Notes under the pieces: model-generated
What the model saw: the letters and a program-made list of their open reading frames with translations, nothing else
What the model was told of the DNA's origin: nothing
The model's database searches: none
Made by a program: the position numbers and the translations under genes
Source: Sclerotinia nivalis
Lineage: Eukaryota > Ascomycota > Leotiomycetes > Helotiales > Sclerotiniaceae
Reading direction: 5' to 3'
Length of the DNA: 64,000 bases
Assembly (NCBI GenBank): GCA_029531795.1
Contig: JAPEIS010000007.1
Span: 682,001 to 746,000 of the forward strand
In this document: positions 23,765 through 35,749 of the stretch, piece by piece
Layout of the letters: each line of letters opens with the position of its first letter
How positions within the stretch are numbered: position 1 is the first letter of the stretch

Positions 23765-24250
23765 TGTTACGATTATGGATCTTACAATAATCGATCGTGT
23801 GAGTACATGTTATGATTTGATCGAATTAGTATGAGATTAAGGTGGTCGTAAGAACAAACGAGTATAGGCCATATTAGTATCAGATCATGTAATGGAGCAT
23901 TGGAGTTTTGAAGGCTCTTAGCGTTCCTGGAGCATTGGAGTTTCGAAGGCTTTCAGTGCTCTTGAAGTATTGGAGTTTCGAGGGCTCTCAATGTTCCTAA
24001 AGTATTGAAGTTTTGAGGACTTTTAGAGCTTCAGAATATAAAGATTTATATAAATAAGATGGATTTCTTTATTTGTAAAGCTTTATATTTAAGAATAATC
24101 ATTAATTTAAATATTATAATTATTATATAATACAATTGTTATATTTTTATTCTTATTAAATCCCTATTTGATTTTTAATAGAAATTATTATGATTTTTCT
24201 ATAAGCTCTTTAATCATTTTTTAGTAATAAAGGATTGTAGCAATATAATA
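23765..24250 (+). repeat. 5' LTR of D with four 35-bp tandem units
   Basis: This is a 486-bp LTR. The outer part is nearly intact (TGTTACGATTATGG, GTGTGAGTACATG). The inner end is mutated to CAATATAATA. Positions 23894-24033 are four tandem 35-bp units, each containing a version of GGAGCATTGGAGTTTCGAAG. Confidence 0.94.
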
Positions 24251-24429
24251 TTTTAAGTATTTTTATTAATTTAAATATCGATTTAGTATATTTCATTTTG
24301 TTATATTTTTGCAGAATTCTATTATTAATATTTCTTTGAACAATAATAATAACGACAATAACAATATCGAGTTATTAAATACCGATTTTGTTCTAGTATA
24401 GATTACAGAAATTTTACGAATAATAGTAT

Positions 24430-25100
24430 CCGACAAGTATTATAATAATCGAAAAAAACTCGAAACTTTTCTATTCCAAATCGAAATGTATTTCAAATTC
24501 AATACTATCAAATTTGTAATTTCTGATAATTATAATTTGTATACTTCCTTTTATTTTCGTAAAGAAGCAATCAAATGAATTCAATTTTATCTCAAAGATT
24601 ATTTTATCAAATCTAGAAATCATTATATAATAATTATACGAACTATTTTCGAAAGCTTTGTAGAATTCAAGAAAGAAATCGGACAAGTATTTGGGGATAT
24701 TGATAAAATCAAAATAGTCGAACGAAATCTATTCGTTTTAAAACAAATCGAAGCAATGATCAATTATACTACAGAATTCAAATGATATATTAATCAAACT
24801 AGATAGGATTAGTAGATTTTGCTAAATTATTTCCATTACGGCTTTAAGGATTATATAAAATTGGAATTTGCAAAAAGCATCGAGCTTACGAATATCAACG
24901 AAATGATAGAATTTATAATCAAAATTAACAATCACTTTACAAATATCAATAAAACAAAAAGTTCCAAAATTATTCAGATCAGAATTACAAATGAAATGAA
25001 GGAAGATGATATCAAGTTAGGAATAAAAATTATAGAGATCTGATAGAGCTGGATACTATTATTCGAAGAAAGCCATTTAAGGAAGAAATGGATAGATATA
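24430..25100 (+). pseudogene. gag: gag pseudogene of D
   Basis: This is a Ty3-type Gag (retrotransposon gag domain). Readable blocks are EMYFKFNTIKF near 24485, IQFYLKDYFIKSRNHY near 24580, VEFKKEIGQVFGDIDKIK near 24660, ERNLFVLKQIEAMINYTTEF near 24720 and FHYGFKDYIKLEFAKSIEL near 24825. These are the conserved order of this domain. The open run 24819-25043 continues with TNINEMIEFIIKINNHFTNI. The minus-strand open run at 24471-24686 is a shadow. The interruptions are TGA/TAA/TAG at likely Trp and Gln codons. Confidence 0.85.
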
Positions 25101-25837
25101 GAAATAAGAAATTATATTTCGAATATAAACTATTAGAATATAGAACTATAATTCATTATCAATTGGAATAAGAAATCTTAAAAGAACAAAAAGCAATTCA
25201 ATATAATATTCGTATTCTAATTATATATTTTAAATTGTATAGATTTAAATTTTAAAGAACAATTGAAGGATAATCAATTTGAAGAATCAGAAGATTCAAA
25301 AGAAAAGTCAATTTTGTAGATCGATCGAAAACTAAGTTCAAGAGAACTTTGGATTATATAGTATATCGATAAATGGAATTATCGAATTTGGAAATTTGAA
25401 GAAACAAATGAAGGTATTTATAATAACGATTTAAATATGAAAAGCATTATAAAAGGAGAAATTTATAAGATAAGAATCATTGACAAATATAGAATCTTAT
25501 AGTACGAAATTATAATCAATTCCTTTTTTGTCGAAAGAATTTTATATCATTATATGAAAATGCTAGAATAAGGAGAAATATGGAAAATCATTTATTTTTA
25601 TTATAATATTAATCATTTCATACATAAGATATATCTAATACAATAGATAAAGAATGAATATTTAATACAAATTCAAATTATACAATTTTTATAAACAACA
25701 GGATATTTTCTCTGGGTTATATAAAGATTGTCCTTAACCATTAAATGGAAAAATATACTCGATAACGAAATTTCAATTAATCAAACAATTATAAATAATA
25801 AAAAAGAAAATTACTAGAATATTTCTTTGTCTGGTTA

Positions 25838-25930
25838 ATTAAATCGTTTAATTGACCAAATTGATCAAATTGATTAAATTAACCAAACTAATCGAACAGA
25901 TCAAAATAGATAATTAAACGCTACAGAATA
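25838..25930 (+). repeat. CAAATTGAT short-unit repeat in the D gag-protease linker
   Basis: Nine-base units of the form CAAATTGAT recur in tandem. In one frame they read as a Leu/Ile-Lys pattern (LTKLIKLIKLTKL), so the protein may have had a short amphipathic or coiled segment here. Similar units appear at 58760-58930 and 61380-61530. Confidence 0.6.
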
Positions 25931-25969
25931 TAATGAACAGATCAATCTGAAGATTATAATCAATAAACA

Positions 25970-28900
25970 TTAACTCAAAATTATAATAGATTCTAAAACA
26001 ATCGGAAATTTTATTATACAAAAAGTTGTACAAGAAGTTGGTATAAAATTCCAAACGAAGAAATATTTATATATATTACAATTAGTAGATAAACAATTAA
26101 TTGATATTGAAAATGAAATGGTACAAATAAAGATCAAGTTAATAGAAATGTAGATAGATGAATATTATCAGTTTATATAGCTTGATATAGTTCTATTGGG
26201 GAATTATTAAATTATATTGGGTATGCTATAATTGATACAGTATAATCTCAATATTAATTGGAATCGAGGAATTTTGATATTCGGTTAATGCGATTGCGAT
26301 TATCGAGATATATACGAATCTGCAAGACTGAATATATGTTTTAAAGAGTTGAAAACGAATAATTCTATCGATGTAGAATATCGAATCTAGGATTCTTTAT
26401 TGATAGATATACTAATGAAGTATATAAAATATATAAAACTTTTCAAAGAATGAAAGAGTTATAAAGTTTTATTAGAATACAAATTGTGGGATCACGAAAT
26501 AGTATTAATAGAAGAAAAGATATTTCTATTTGGGTTTATTTATTAAATATCGAAAGGAGATTTAAGGATACTCAAAGAATATATTGATGATAGTTTAAAG
26601 AAAGGATGGATTAGAGAATCTATTTTATAAATAATTAATTCTGTATTATATATATCTAAAAAGGATGAAACTAAAAGGTTATATATAGATTATTATAAGT
26701 TCAATGATATAATAATCAAGGATCGATATCTATTTCTATTAATTATAAAATTGAAAGATTGATTGGGGAAAGTTAAGATTTTCTTCAAGTTTGATTTATA
26801 AAACGATTTCTATTTAATCAGAATGAAGAAAGGTGAAGAATGGAAAATAGTATTTAGAATACGATATAGATTATACGAGTATCAGATTATATTATTTGGG
26901 TTAATTAATGTATTGATAATATATATATGTTTGGTAAACAATATATTGAGAAAATATTTCGATATTTGTTGTATTTGTTATTTGGATGATATATTGGTTT
27001 ATTTAGAGATTTTGGAATAATATATTCAGGATGTTAGTAATATATTAATATATTTGAAGAAAGTAGATTTTTAGTGTAAGTTTAGCAAATGTATATTTTA
27101 TATCAAAAAAACGAAGTTTTTGGATTATATAATCTTTTTAGAAGGATTCAAAATAAATTCAGATAAATTATAGGTTATTCGAGAATGGAATTAGTTTATA
27201 AGTATTAAAGAAGTATAATTTTTTTTAGAGTTTGTTAATTTCTATTGTAGGTTTATTAAAGATTATTTGAAAATAGCGATTTCAATATTGAAAATAACTA
27301 AAAAGAATCAGGGAGAGTTTCAATAGATGGAGAAGGTATAGGAAGCTTTTGAATTATTCAAGTAAGTTTTTATGAAAGAGTTAATATTTTTATTATTCGA
27401 TTCGGAATTATTGATTGTAGTTGAAATCGATTCTTCAGATTATGTTCTAGGGGTTGTATTAAGCTAGTTTGGAGTAAACAAGAAATAATAATTAATAGTT
27501 TATTATTTCTGTAAATTATTGTTAATAGAATTGAATTATGAGATTTACGATAAAAAACTGTTAGTTATAGTTGAAGTGTTTAAGGAATGAAGGGTTTATT
27601 TGAAAGGATCGAAATATATAGTATAGATATATATCGATTACAAAAATTTGGTTTATTTTATTATAATGAAGGAATTAAATAGAAGATAAATTAGATGATT
27701 CGAAATTATAGTTATTTATAATTTTTGTATTTTATATATTAAAGGAATAGAAAATGCTAGAATCGATACTTTTAATAGAAAATTGGAATATTTATAAAAT
27801 AAAGTATACAAAATATATATAATCTTAAAAGAAAAAGATAGTATATTAGTATATAATAAATCATAATTCGTTGTTTTCTTTAGAATTGATTATAATATAA
27901 TCAAGGAACAATTGAAAGCAGAATATAAATGAGATATTATTGTAAAACGAATTTTTAAAAATATAAACAATTTGAAGAAGGGATTTAATATTGATAAAGG
28001 GTTTATATATTTCTATAATAAATTATATATATCTTTCAGATTAATCGAAGGATATATTCGAGAATAATATGAGTTTCCAGTTTATGAGTATTAAAGAATA
28101 ATTAGAATCTTTATCAAAATTAGGAAAAAAGTTTATTTTCTGAAAATGAGAATTACAATTGAAAAAGTAATTGAGAATTATAATATTTGTATATGAAACA
28201 AAACTGTCAGGTATATTTTATATAATTAATTCAAGACTTTCAATTTATTTATTCAATTATAGAAATCTATTATATAGGATTTTGTAATTAAATTATTTAT
28301 ATTTAAGAATTTGATTATAATAAAAGAATATGATTCTATTTTAATAATGATAGATAGATTAACGAAATTTGTTTGTATAATATTATTCTGTAAGAAATAA
28401 ACGGTAGATAATTTGATTTATATGTTTTTATGGAATATAGTTAGTATTTATAATATATTAAAAGAAATAATTTCAGATAGGGATAAACTTTTCATATCAA
28501 AATTCTGGATTACTTTTATAGTATTGTTTAAAATCAAATACAAATTATCTATTGTATTTCATTTTCAAATAGATGATCAAACAGAATATCTAAATCAGAT
28601 AATAGAAGTTTATTTATATTGTTATATTAATTATAAATAAAATAATTAGATTGAACTATTACTCTTAGTTCAATTCGTATATAATATATTGGAGATAAAG
28701 ACAATAAAGGTAATATTAATATATATTAACTATAGATATACTTTATTAGTCTATTATTCATTATTTTCACAAATAACGAATACCGATGAAGTTATAAAAA
28801 ATATATCGGAAATTAAGGAATTATATAAATAGTTTTCATTAGATCTATAATTTATAGTTTTGAGAATAATTGTATATTATAACGAATTACAAAATATAAA

Positions 28901-29390
28901 ATCTACTTTTAAAAAGAGGGATAAAGTTTATTTGATTCGAAGAAATATTCAAATATAACGATTAAGTAATAAACTAAATTACAAGAAATTAGAATCATTT
29001 GAAATCGAAGAAATAGTAAGACTTATCAATTTCAAATTGAAGTTATCAAATATTATAAATATCTATTTAGTATTTTATATATCCTTATTCGAATTAATGC
29101 TATTAGAAATGCCGAATGTATCAGAAACTATAATCGAATTCATCAATCCGAATACCAAATACAATATCGAAATTATACTAGATTGCAAATATATTAGAAA
29201 TACAATAAAGTATTTAATCAAATAATTCGTTTATTTATATTTAGAAAATATTTGGGAATTTAGAAAGAATTTCAATTATTCTAAAAAGCTATAAATATTC
29301 TATCAATGATATCTGGATCTACCTAAAAAGAATCCAAAAGATTCGAAAAAGACAAAAAATCGAAATCTTCCAAAAGATCAAACGAAGTAT
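25970..29390 (+). pseudogene. pol: pol pseudogene of D (PR-RT-RNase H-IN-chromodomain)
   Basis: Protease: IIDSKTIGNFIIQ near 25980 (Asp-Ser, with Gly lost). Reverse transcriptase: LYISKKDETKRLYIDYYKF near 26650, KIFFKFDL near 26790, and the intact catalytic box ICYLDDILVYLE near 26975-27010. RNase H: VVEIDSSDYVLGVVLS near 27420 and YDKKLLVIVEVFKE near 27550. Integrase core from about 28260, with ISDRDKLFISKFWI near 28470 (second Asp) and IDDQTEYLNQII near 28570 (Glu). The carboxy end 29037-29390 reads KYNIEIILDCKYIRNTIKYL with the ENIWEF block, a chromodomain, then a Lys/Pro-rich tail (LPKKNPKDSKKTKNRN). Stops are mostly TAG and TAA. Confidence 0.88.
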
Positions 29391-29967
29391 TATTAAAATT
29401 AGAAGTATTTCCATCTATTCTTTCCTTTTCCATTTATTCTTTCACTAATTGTTCTTTTCTTTCAAGGTATTCAATTTATCCAAATATTTAAAACTATAAT
29501 TAGCTATCCGCTTTTTACAATCGTATAGGAATTTCTTTTGTTTATATAAATACAGAATTTTAACAAATATTTCTTTTTTTTTACAATCTAAATTCTTTTT
29601 TTGTTTATTTAGAAAAACCCAATCCGAAATACAAAATACTTTTCGATCCTAATCTTCTTTCAAAGGAAATTCGATATTACAAAGAATTCGAGCCAAAACA
29701 TATTCGGAATAACAAAAACGTTAAAGATTATTAATATCTTTTATATAACAAAGTTTTTCATTACAATAATAAAAATAAGAAGATATTTCAATTCTATAAT
29801 TATTAATAGATTAAATAAGAAAAATCTATTCGGAATATTTTCGAACGGAAAATAAAGATTTCTTAATTTTGAAGAAAGATATAAAAAAAAAAGAGTTTTG
29901 TATTTTTCTTTAAAATATAATCCCGCTTTATAAACTTGAAATAAACTTTAACCTAAATAAAGGATAA
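29391..29967 (+). other. 3' untranslated region and polypurine tract of D
   Basis: This is a long T- and C-rich non-coding stretch between the pol end and the 3' LTR. The last bases, AAATAAAGGATAA (29955-29967), are the purine tract next to the LTR. No further gene is seen. Confidence 0.5.
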
Positions 29968-30453
29968 TATTACAATTATAGATTTTACAATAATCGATCA
30001 TATAAATACACGTTATGATTTGATCGAATTAGTATAAGATTAAAATAATCATAGAAACAAACAAGTATAGATTATATTAGTATCAGATTATATAATAGAG
30101 TATTAAAATTTCGAAGACTTTTAGCGCTTCTGGAGCATTGGAGTTTCGAAGGTTCCTAATGCTTTTGAAGTATTGGAGTTTCGAGGGTTCTCAATATTCC
30201 TAAAGTATTAAAGTTTTAAAAGTTTCTAAAACTTCAAAATACGGAAATCTATATAAACAGAATGGTTTCTTTTATTTGTAAAGCTTTATATTCAAAAACA
30301 ATCATTAGTTTAAACATTATAATTATTATACAATACAATCGTTATATCTTCATTTTTATCAAGCCCCTATTTGATCTTTAGTAAAAACCACTATAGCCTT
30401 TCTATAAGCCCCTTGATCACTTTTTAGTGATAAAGGATTGTAGCGGCGTAACA
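29968..30453 (+). repeat. 3' LTR of D
   Basis: This is a 486-bp LTR. Its start is mutated (TATTACAATTATAG). The outer end is intact (AGCCCCTTGATCACTTTTTA and GTAGCGGCGTAACA). The four 35-bp units lie at 30097-30236. Confidence 0.94.
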
Positions 30454-30458
30454 TTTAG

Positions 30459-33424
30459 GATATATTTTATTTTATTAATTGTTTTGTTTTTTTTGAAGAA
30501 TTCGTGTTTTTGAGTTATTGTTATATTTGAAGGGTAGAGTTTATTAAATTTTATATTCAATTATAGATTAAAACTATAATTCGTAAAAAACAATGAATAA
30601 TTTGTTGTTTCAGAAATCAAATTGTTTAAAGCAAATTCTGTTAGTAGTAATTATTCTATTTAATTATTTTGATAAAAGTTTATGAATGTATGTAAATATT
30701 GTTTTAGAATTGAATTGTTTTGTTTTGTTTGATTGTTTGTTTGTAGATGAAATGTTGAATTGTATTTAAGAGTTACTTTTAATTGTTTAGAAAGCTGTAT
30801 TTAGAATCCTGATATGAATTGTATTTCTCGATTTGAAATGATATTTTCCGATAGATTATATAATGTATAAATATAATTGATGAAAGTATTAATCAATTCT
30901 TTTGCTATTAAAGATCTTGTATTTATAAAGTATTTCATTTTTGTTAATTTATAAATAATTATTAATATATATTTGTATATTGAATTGTAATGTTTACAAT
31001 TTGATAAAGATGTAATATAGTCGATTGAAATATTTAATTATAATTAAAAAGGAATAAATAATGATTTCAGGAATCTTGAGGAGGATAATTTTGGAGATTT
31101 TGTTCGAATATAGAGTTTACAAATTTGAATATAGATATCTATTTTTTAATATATTTATAGTTATTAATAGTTTTTGGAGATTAAATTAATAGTCTTTATA
31201 CGATTAGAGTAGTTAATAAAATTCGATGAATATATTCTGTATAAAATTTATATCTTTAATTTATTATCAAACAAAATCCATAGTTTTTTATAATAATAGA
31301 TTTTATTATTATAAATATAGTAATTCTATATAATTATTTATAAGATTTTCCTGAATTTTTTTGATCATTTGATTGTAAAAAGATCTTCGATTATTAATAT
31401 TAATTATTTAATTATATTTAATCTATTGTATATTATATTAATAAGTTTATTAATAGATTTGTTTTCAAATAGTATTATCCAATTTATTATAGCTAATAAA
31501 AAGTTGTCTGTAAATTCTTTATATAGATCTATATCGAATTTATCAATAAATAAAACAATATACTTTTGATTTTTTAAATATTTGTTATTGGGATTAAAAC
31601 TATCAAATCGATTCTTTTATTAATGGTTCAAAGTATTTGATCGAATTACTTTGATTTTTGATCGATAAACAATTCGGAAATTGTATTAGAATAAGAATTC
31701 TGATTATTATATTTGATATTGATTTAATACTTTCGTTATTGTAAAGTATTCCAGGTTTTTATAATCGATTAAGATTTCGAATTTCTATTAAGATCTTTAT
31801 AATTCCAATCGTTATTCTTTTATTGATTTAATAATAATTAATAGTTCTTTATTGTAAATTTTATAATTATATTCAACAATTGAATATTTCGAAGAAAAGT
31901 ATATTATTGATTGTAAAATGTTATTATCATTATATTAAAAAAGTATCCCTCTCGAAATTCAATCCGAAATATTTATTTTTAATATAGTTTTCCTATTGTA
32001 ATTAAAATAAAAAAATACCAAAATTGTTATAAATATATTTTTTAGGTTTTCGAATATTATTGCATAATTGTTCTTTTATTATTAATTTATTTCTTTTTGC
32101 AAAAGATCATTTAAAGGATAATAGATCTTTGAAAAGTTTTTTATAAATCGATGATAAAAATTCGTAAAACCGAAAAATCGTTGTAAATCTTTAATAAACA
32201 TTAATTGTATTTAAAAGATAATAACTGATATTTTATTTTGATTTATTTTTATATCTTTGATTGTAATCATAAAATCTAAGTATTTCGTAGAAATTGTTTC
32301 GAATTCGTATTTATTAATATCAATTTGTAAATCAGCATTTTGTAGTTTTTGGATTATATTACAAATATATTTTCGATATTGATTTTTATCTTTGAAGTAT
32401 ATAAGAATGTTATCGAAGTATATATAATATAGTATTTATCTAATTTGTTAAACAAAGTATAATTAATATAGTATTAAAATGATATTGATATATTGCAAAA
32501 ATCAAAAAGTATAATTAATGATTCGAATAATCCAAATCGAATAATGAAAATGGTTTTCCATTTGTTATCTTCTATAATACAAAGTTTATTGAAAATAATA
32601 ATAATATCTAATTTGATATAGATTCTTGTATTGCAAAAAGTATCTAGAGTTTCTTGAACAATTAATAAAGGATATCGATTCTTAATAGTAATATTATTCA
32701 AATTATAATAATCTTGATAAATACGAATTCTTTTGTTAGATTTGATTATTAAAAATAATAAAGCTATATTTTGTAATTTTGATTCCTGAATGAAATTTTT
32801 GACAAAATTGTTATCGATTCATTTTCGAATAATCTTTAATTCGAAAAAAGATAAAAGACGATTTTTGAAGTATAAAAATTCTTTTCTAAATATTAATTTT
32901 ATCTTGTAATTCTATATTCAATATGAAGGAAGTATATCTATATAATAAGATAAGAAAGCAAATAGTTTATCTTGAAATTATAAAGAAAGCTTTTTTTTTA
33001 TTTTATTATCGTTGAATAATGATTTGTTATTGAGGAATTTCTCGATATCTATTTCTATTATTTTCCGAAAGTATTCTGATCGATAATAATAATAAACAAA
33101 ATTGTAAAGTTTCGAAGATACTTTAATTAATATATTAACGATATTGTTTTTTCTATATAATATATCTTTGAAGTTTTGTTTCTGAAGAGTTAAAATTATT
33201 ATTGTTTTATATAAGTATTTTTATCGGATAATCTTTTTTGTTCGATTTAATTCCTTTTATATAAAATATATAATCTTCATTTTATTCTATTAACAAAAAG
33301 ATATAAAATTAGTAATTTGTAATCAATAGATATTATTTAAATCTGATTTTGTATTGAAAATGATTTCGATTTGTTTTTTTGGAATTAGAATTAATAATGA
33401 TAATAAGAGTTCATTCTTTAGTAT
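30459..33424 (-). pseudogene. pol: integrase, RNase H and reverse transcriptase pseudogene of A2
   Basis: Reading from right to left: reverse transcriptase includes the open run 32701-32474 (ITIKNRYPLLIVQETLDTF, then IYIKLDI), followed by a catalytic region near 32440-32395. RNase H is near 31720-31990. The integrase zinc-binding and core regions run down to 30459, where D interrupts. The sequence left of 33424 holds the linker between protease and reverse transcriptase. A3 was inserted at 33424 (TSD AGTAT). The run 31369-31569 on the plus strand is an antisense shadow. Confidence 0.75.
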
Positions 33425-33570
33425 TGTCACGGGTTCGTAACCCGTTCCTAGCTAGTCTGTATGGCTGCCTAAGGCATCTATCCCTCATATAGTCGACGTT
33501 CTTTTTAGTATTTTTTTCTTTCTTTGTAGAATATCATTATATTTTAAAATACTTTATTACTATTATAATA
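33425..33570 (+). repeat. 5' LTR of A3
   Basis: This is the cleanest A LTR start: TGTCACGGGTTCGTAACCCG followed by TTCCTAGCTAGTCTG and GGCTGCCTAAGG. The hairpin arms CGGGTT/AACCCG are intact. The distal half is converted (TTTAAAATACTTTATTAC). Confidence 0.94.
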
Positions 33571-33704
33571 GTATATTTTACTTTCCATAAAAACTCTGTT
33601 GTTGAACGGAAAAGACAACTCAGTTTTGCCAAATAATCAATTTCATGAAATATTCGGAAACTTCGATTATCAATATATTGATAAACAATAAATAACATTT
33701 TAAT

Positions 33705-35491
33705 TCAATTCCAATCCAAACCCAAATCCAGATTCAGATTCAGATTTAGATTCAAACTCAGATCTAGATTTCGATTTAATCAATACTATGTTGTTATATA
33801 TTCGAAATCAAAGATCTTATAATTATATTTTAGTTTTTAAGATTATTTTAAATAATCTATTATTATATCGAATACTATTTAATCAATCTTATTAGAACTA
33901 TTGATATTTTTAGTTCAATCAAAGATAATATCCGAACTTTAAGAGTATATTAAATCTGTTTTCTTTAATTATCAATGGTTTGTATATAAATTCTTCAGTA
34001 TTGGAAATGGAGATTTTAAAGATCTAATTTTTATTTCTGATATGTTTATTAATATATAGAACTCTAAAACTATTATATATATACAATATTTGTTTAGTTT
34101 TATAGAACGAATGTTAATTTAAACAAAACAATATCGATAAGAAATATATATATTACAAAAAGATCTACAATTAAGTAATATAATTAATGCAAGATTAATA
34201 ATTCAGAATTCTACTTTTCGGAAACAATTTGATCAATTATTTATCGATACAAATTTTGTTATATCAATTTATCGATTATAACAAACTACAAAGAATTCTG
34301 AATTATTCAAAAATGAAAAAACAGATTTTTTGATTCGATAAAACGAATACAAAGATTAAAAGATAGATTTATATATTTGTTAGAAAAGCGATCTTGTAGT
34401 TTTCGATACAGAATAAAAGAAATTGTTATATATAATTTCGCTTTTGAAAGAAATAATTCGATAAGAAAAACAAAAGGATATTGAAGGAATTATAAATGAT
34501 ATATCGGAATTTACTATTATAGATATATTCCTGAAGAAATTCAATAGTTTTTATATTTCAATTGATATTGAATGTAAAACAATAATCAAATTCGATAAAT
34601 TCAAAATAAATAAAAAAACCTCATTTTCTTCTTTTTATTTACAATTAGAATATTTGAATATACTTAATAGAAAAACTTCCCGAAAAATAATCTTTACAAT
34701 AAAACAAAAAGTCATTAACGAATTGAAAATATTAATAAAAGACAATTTAAACTCTTACAAATTTATTAATATTAAAGAATAAAGAAAGAAGTTTCAAATA
34801 TAGAATTAAAACTATTAGAATAATAAATATTATAATACAAACTTCTATCACGGAGGCAGCAGACAGGATAACAGAAATCACTTTTATTGATAAGACGTAG
34901 CTCGAAGAGCTACGTTTCTATAGAAGGAACGGTTCCTTAAACACATTTATGTGTAGCGCTAGCCCCGACCGGGGCTAGCCTACACTTATCCGAGGTCCGA
35001 CTCCTACGGGTCGGAACCCGAGCGGTCTCCGTATACCATATACGGGGACCCCGTGACAACTTCTCGAGATCTAGTTCAATTTATATTCAACGATAAGTGT
35101 TGCCAGCATCTTATATTCAAGATGATCTTATAAACCTCGATATAATCAAAACTCCAAAATAAATACAAAAAGAATACGAATACCTTTATAATCTATATCA
35201 TTTTTATAAACAATTTAGATATCGAATTGCAAATTATAAAGCAAAAAAAACAAATTGATATTATAAGAAATGCAAATAGATATAAAAGTATTTCCTGTAA
35301 AAGTAGTTATTTGAAAAGTAATTATCAATTATATCAAAATCAATAATATTATCTGAATAATTCAATCAATCGAAGTAACTATTAACGAGAAGGATATCAA
35401 ATATAATTTCAAACTTAACAATACCGTTTTTTTAATTCAATTAGTTATAGAAGTTTCCAACAAAGTAATTATCAAAGTTATAATAATCATC
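33705..35491 (+). pseudogene. gag: gag pseudogene of A3
   Basis: It starts with a low-complexity segment (SNPNPNPDSDSDLDSNSDLD in one frame), followed by the A-type Gag. FYISIDIECKTIIKFDKF-like text lies near 34560, and a zinc-knuckle segment near 35195-35245 reads LYHFYKQFRYRIANYKAKK, in which the Cys and His positions are Tyr or Phe. The solo C LTR interrupts it at 34846-35058, and the C element interrupts it at 35497. It is dense in stops and not functional. Confidence 0.68.
34846..35058 (-). repeat. solo LTR of family C, not RIP-mutated
   Basis: This is a 213-bp G+C-balanced island with TSD ACTTC on both sides (34841-34845, 35059-35063). Read on the minus strand it starts TGTCACGGGGTCCCCG and ends CTCCGTGATA. 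Compared with the C LTRs at 35497 and 40907, nearly all differences are C in the solo where the others have T, or G where they have A. It contains five consecutive inverted repeats (positions given under findings). No second LTR or interior is present, so it is the remnant of LTR-LTR recombination. Confidence 0.96.
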
Positions 35492-35496
35492 AATAA

Positions 35497-35709
35497 TGTC
35501 ACGGGGTCCCTGTATATAATATACAGAGACCGCTCGGGTTCCGATCCACAGGAATCGGACTTCGGATAAATATAGGTTAGCCCCGATTGGGACTAACGCT
35601 ATATATAAATGTATTTAAGAAACCATTCCTTTTATAAAAATATAACTCTTCGAATTACATCTTATTAATAAAAGTGATTCCTATTATTCTACTTATTATC
35701 TTTATAATA
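35497..35709 (+). repeat. 5' LTR of C
   Basis: The first half is nearly intact (TGTCACGGGGTCCC, ACCGCTCGGGTTCCGATCC). The inner end is converted (TACTTATTATCTTTATAATA). No clear tRNA-complementary primer site follows. Confidence 0.94.
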
Positions 35710-35749
35710 CTATATAGCTCCTATTTACCTATACCGATATTTCTATTAT

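Larger units (their letters stand above)
23765..30453 (+). mobile_element. Ty3/gypsy family D chromovirus
   Basis: This is a complete 6689-bp element with 486-bp LTRs (23765-24250, 29968-30453), termini TGTTACGA and GCGTAACA, and a perfect 5-bp TSD (TTTAG at 23760-23764 and 30454-30458). The order on the plus strand is gag, protease, reverse transcriptase, RNase H, integrase, chromodomain. It is inserted in A2 and strongly RIP-mutated. Confidence 0.95.

Noticed and set aside
31369..31569. Plus-strand 66-codon open frame in A2
   Set aside because: It is the antisense of the integrase region; the mirror-image frame appears on the opposite strand in A0 (22128-22328) and A3 (44018-44272).
33429..33443. 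GGGTTCG-type sequence at LTR starts as a tRNA T-arm
   Set aside because: It is part of the A LTR hairpin CGGGTT/AACCCG at the element edge and occurs in all A copies. No other tRNA feature surrounds it.
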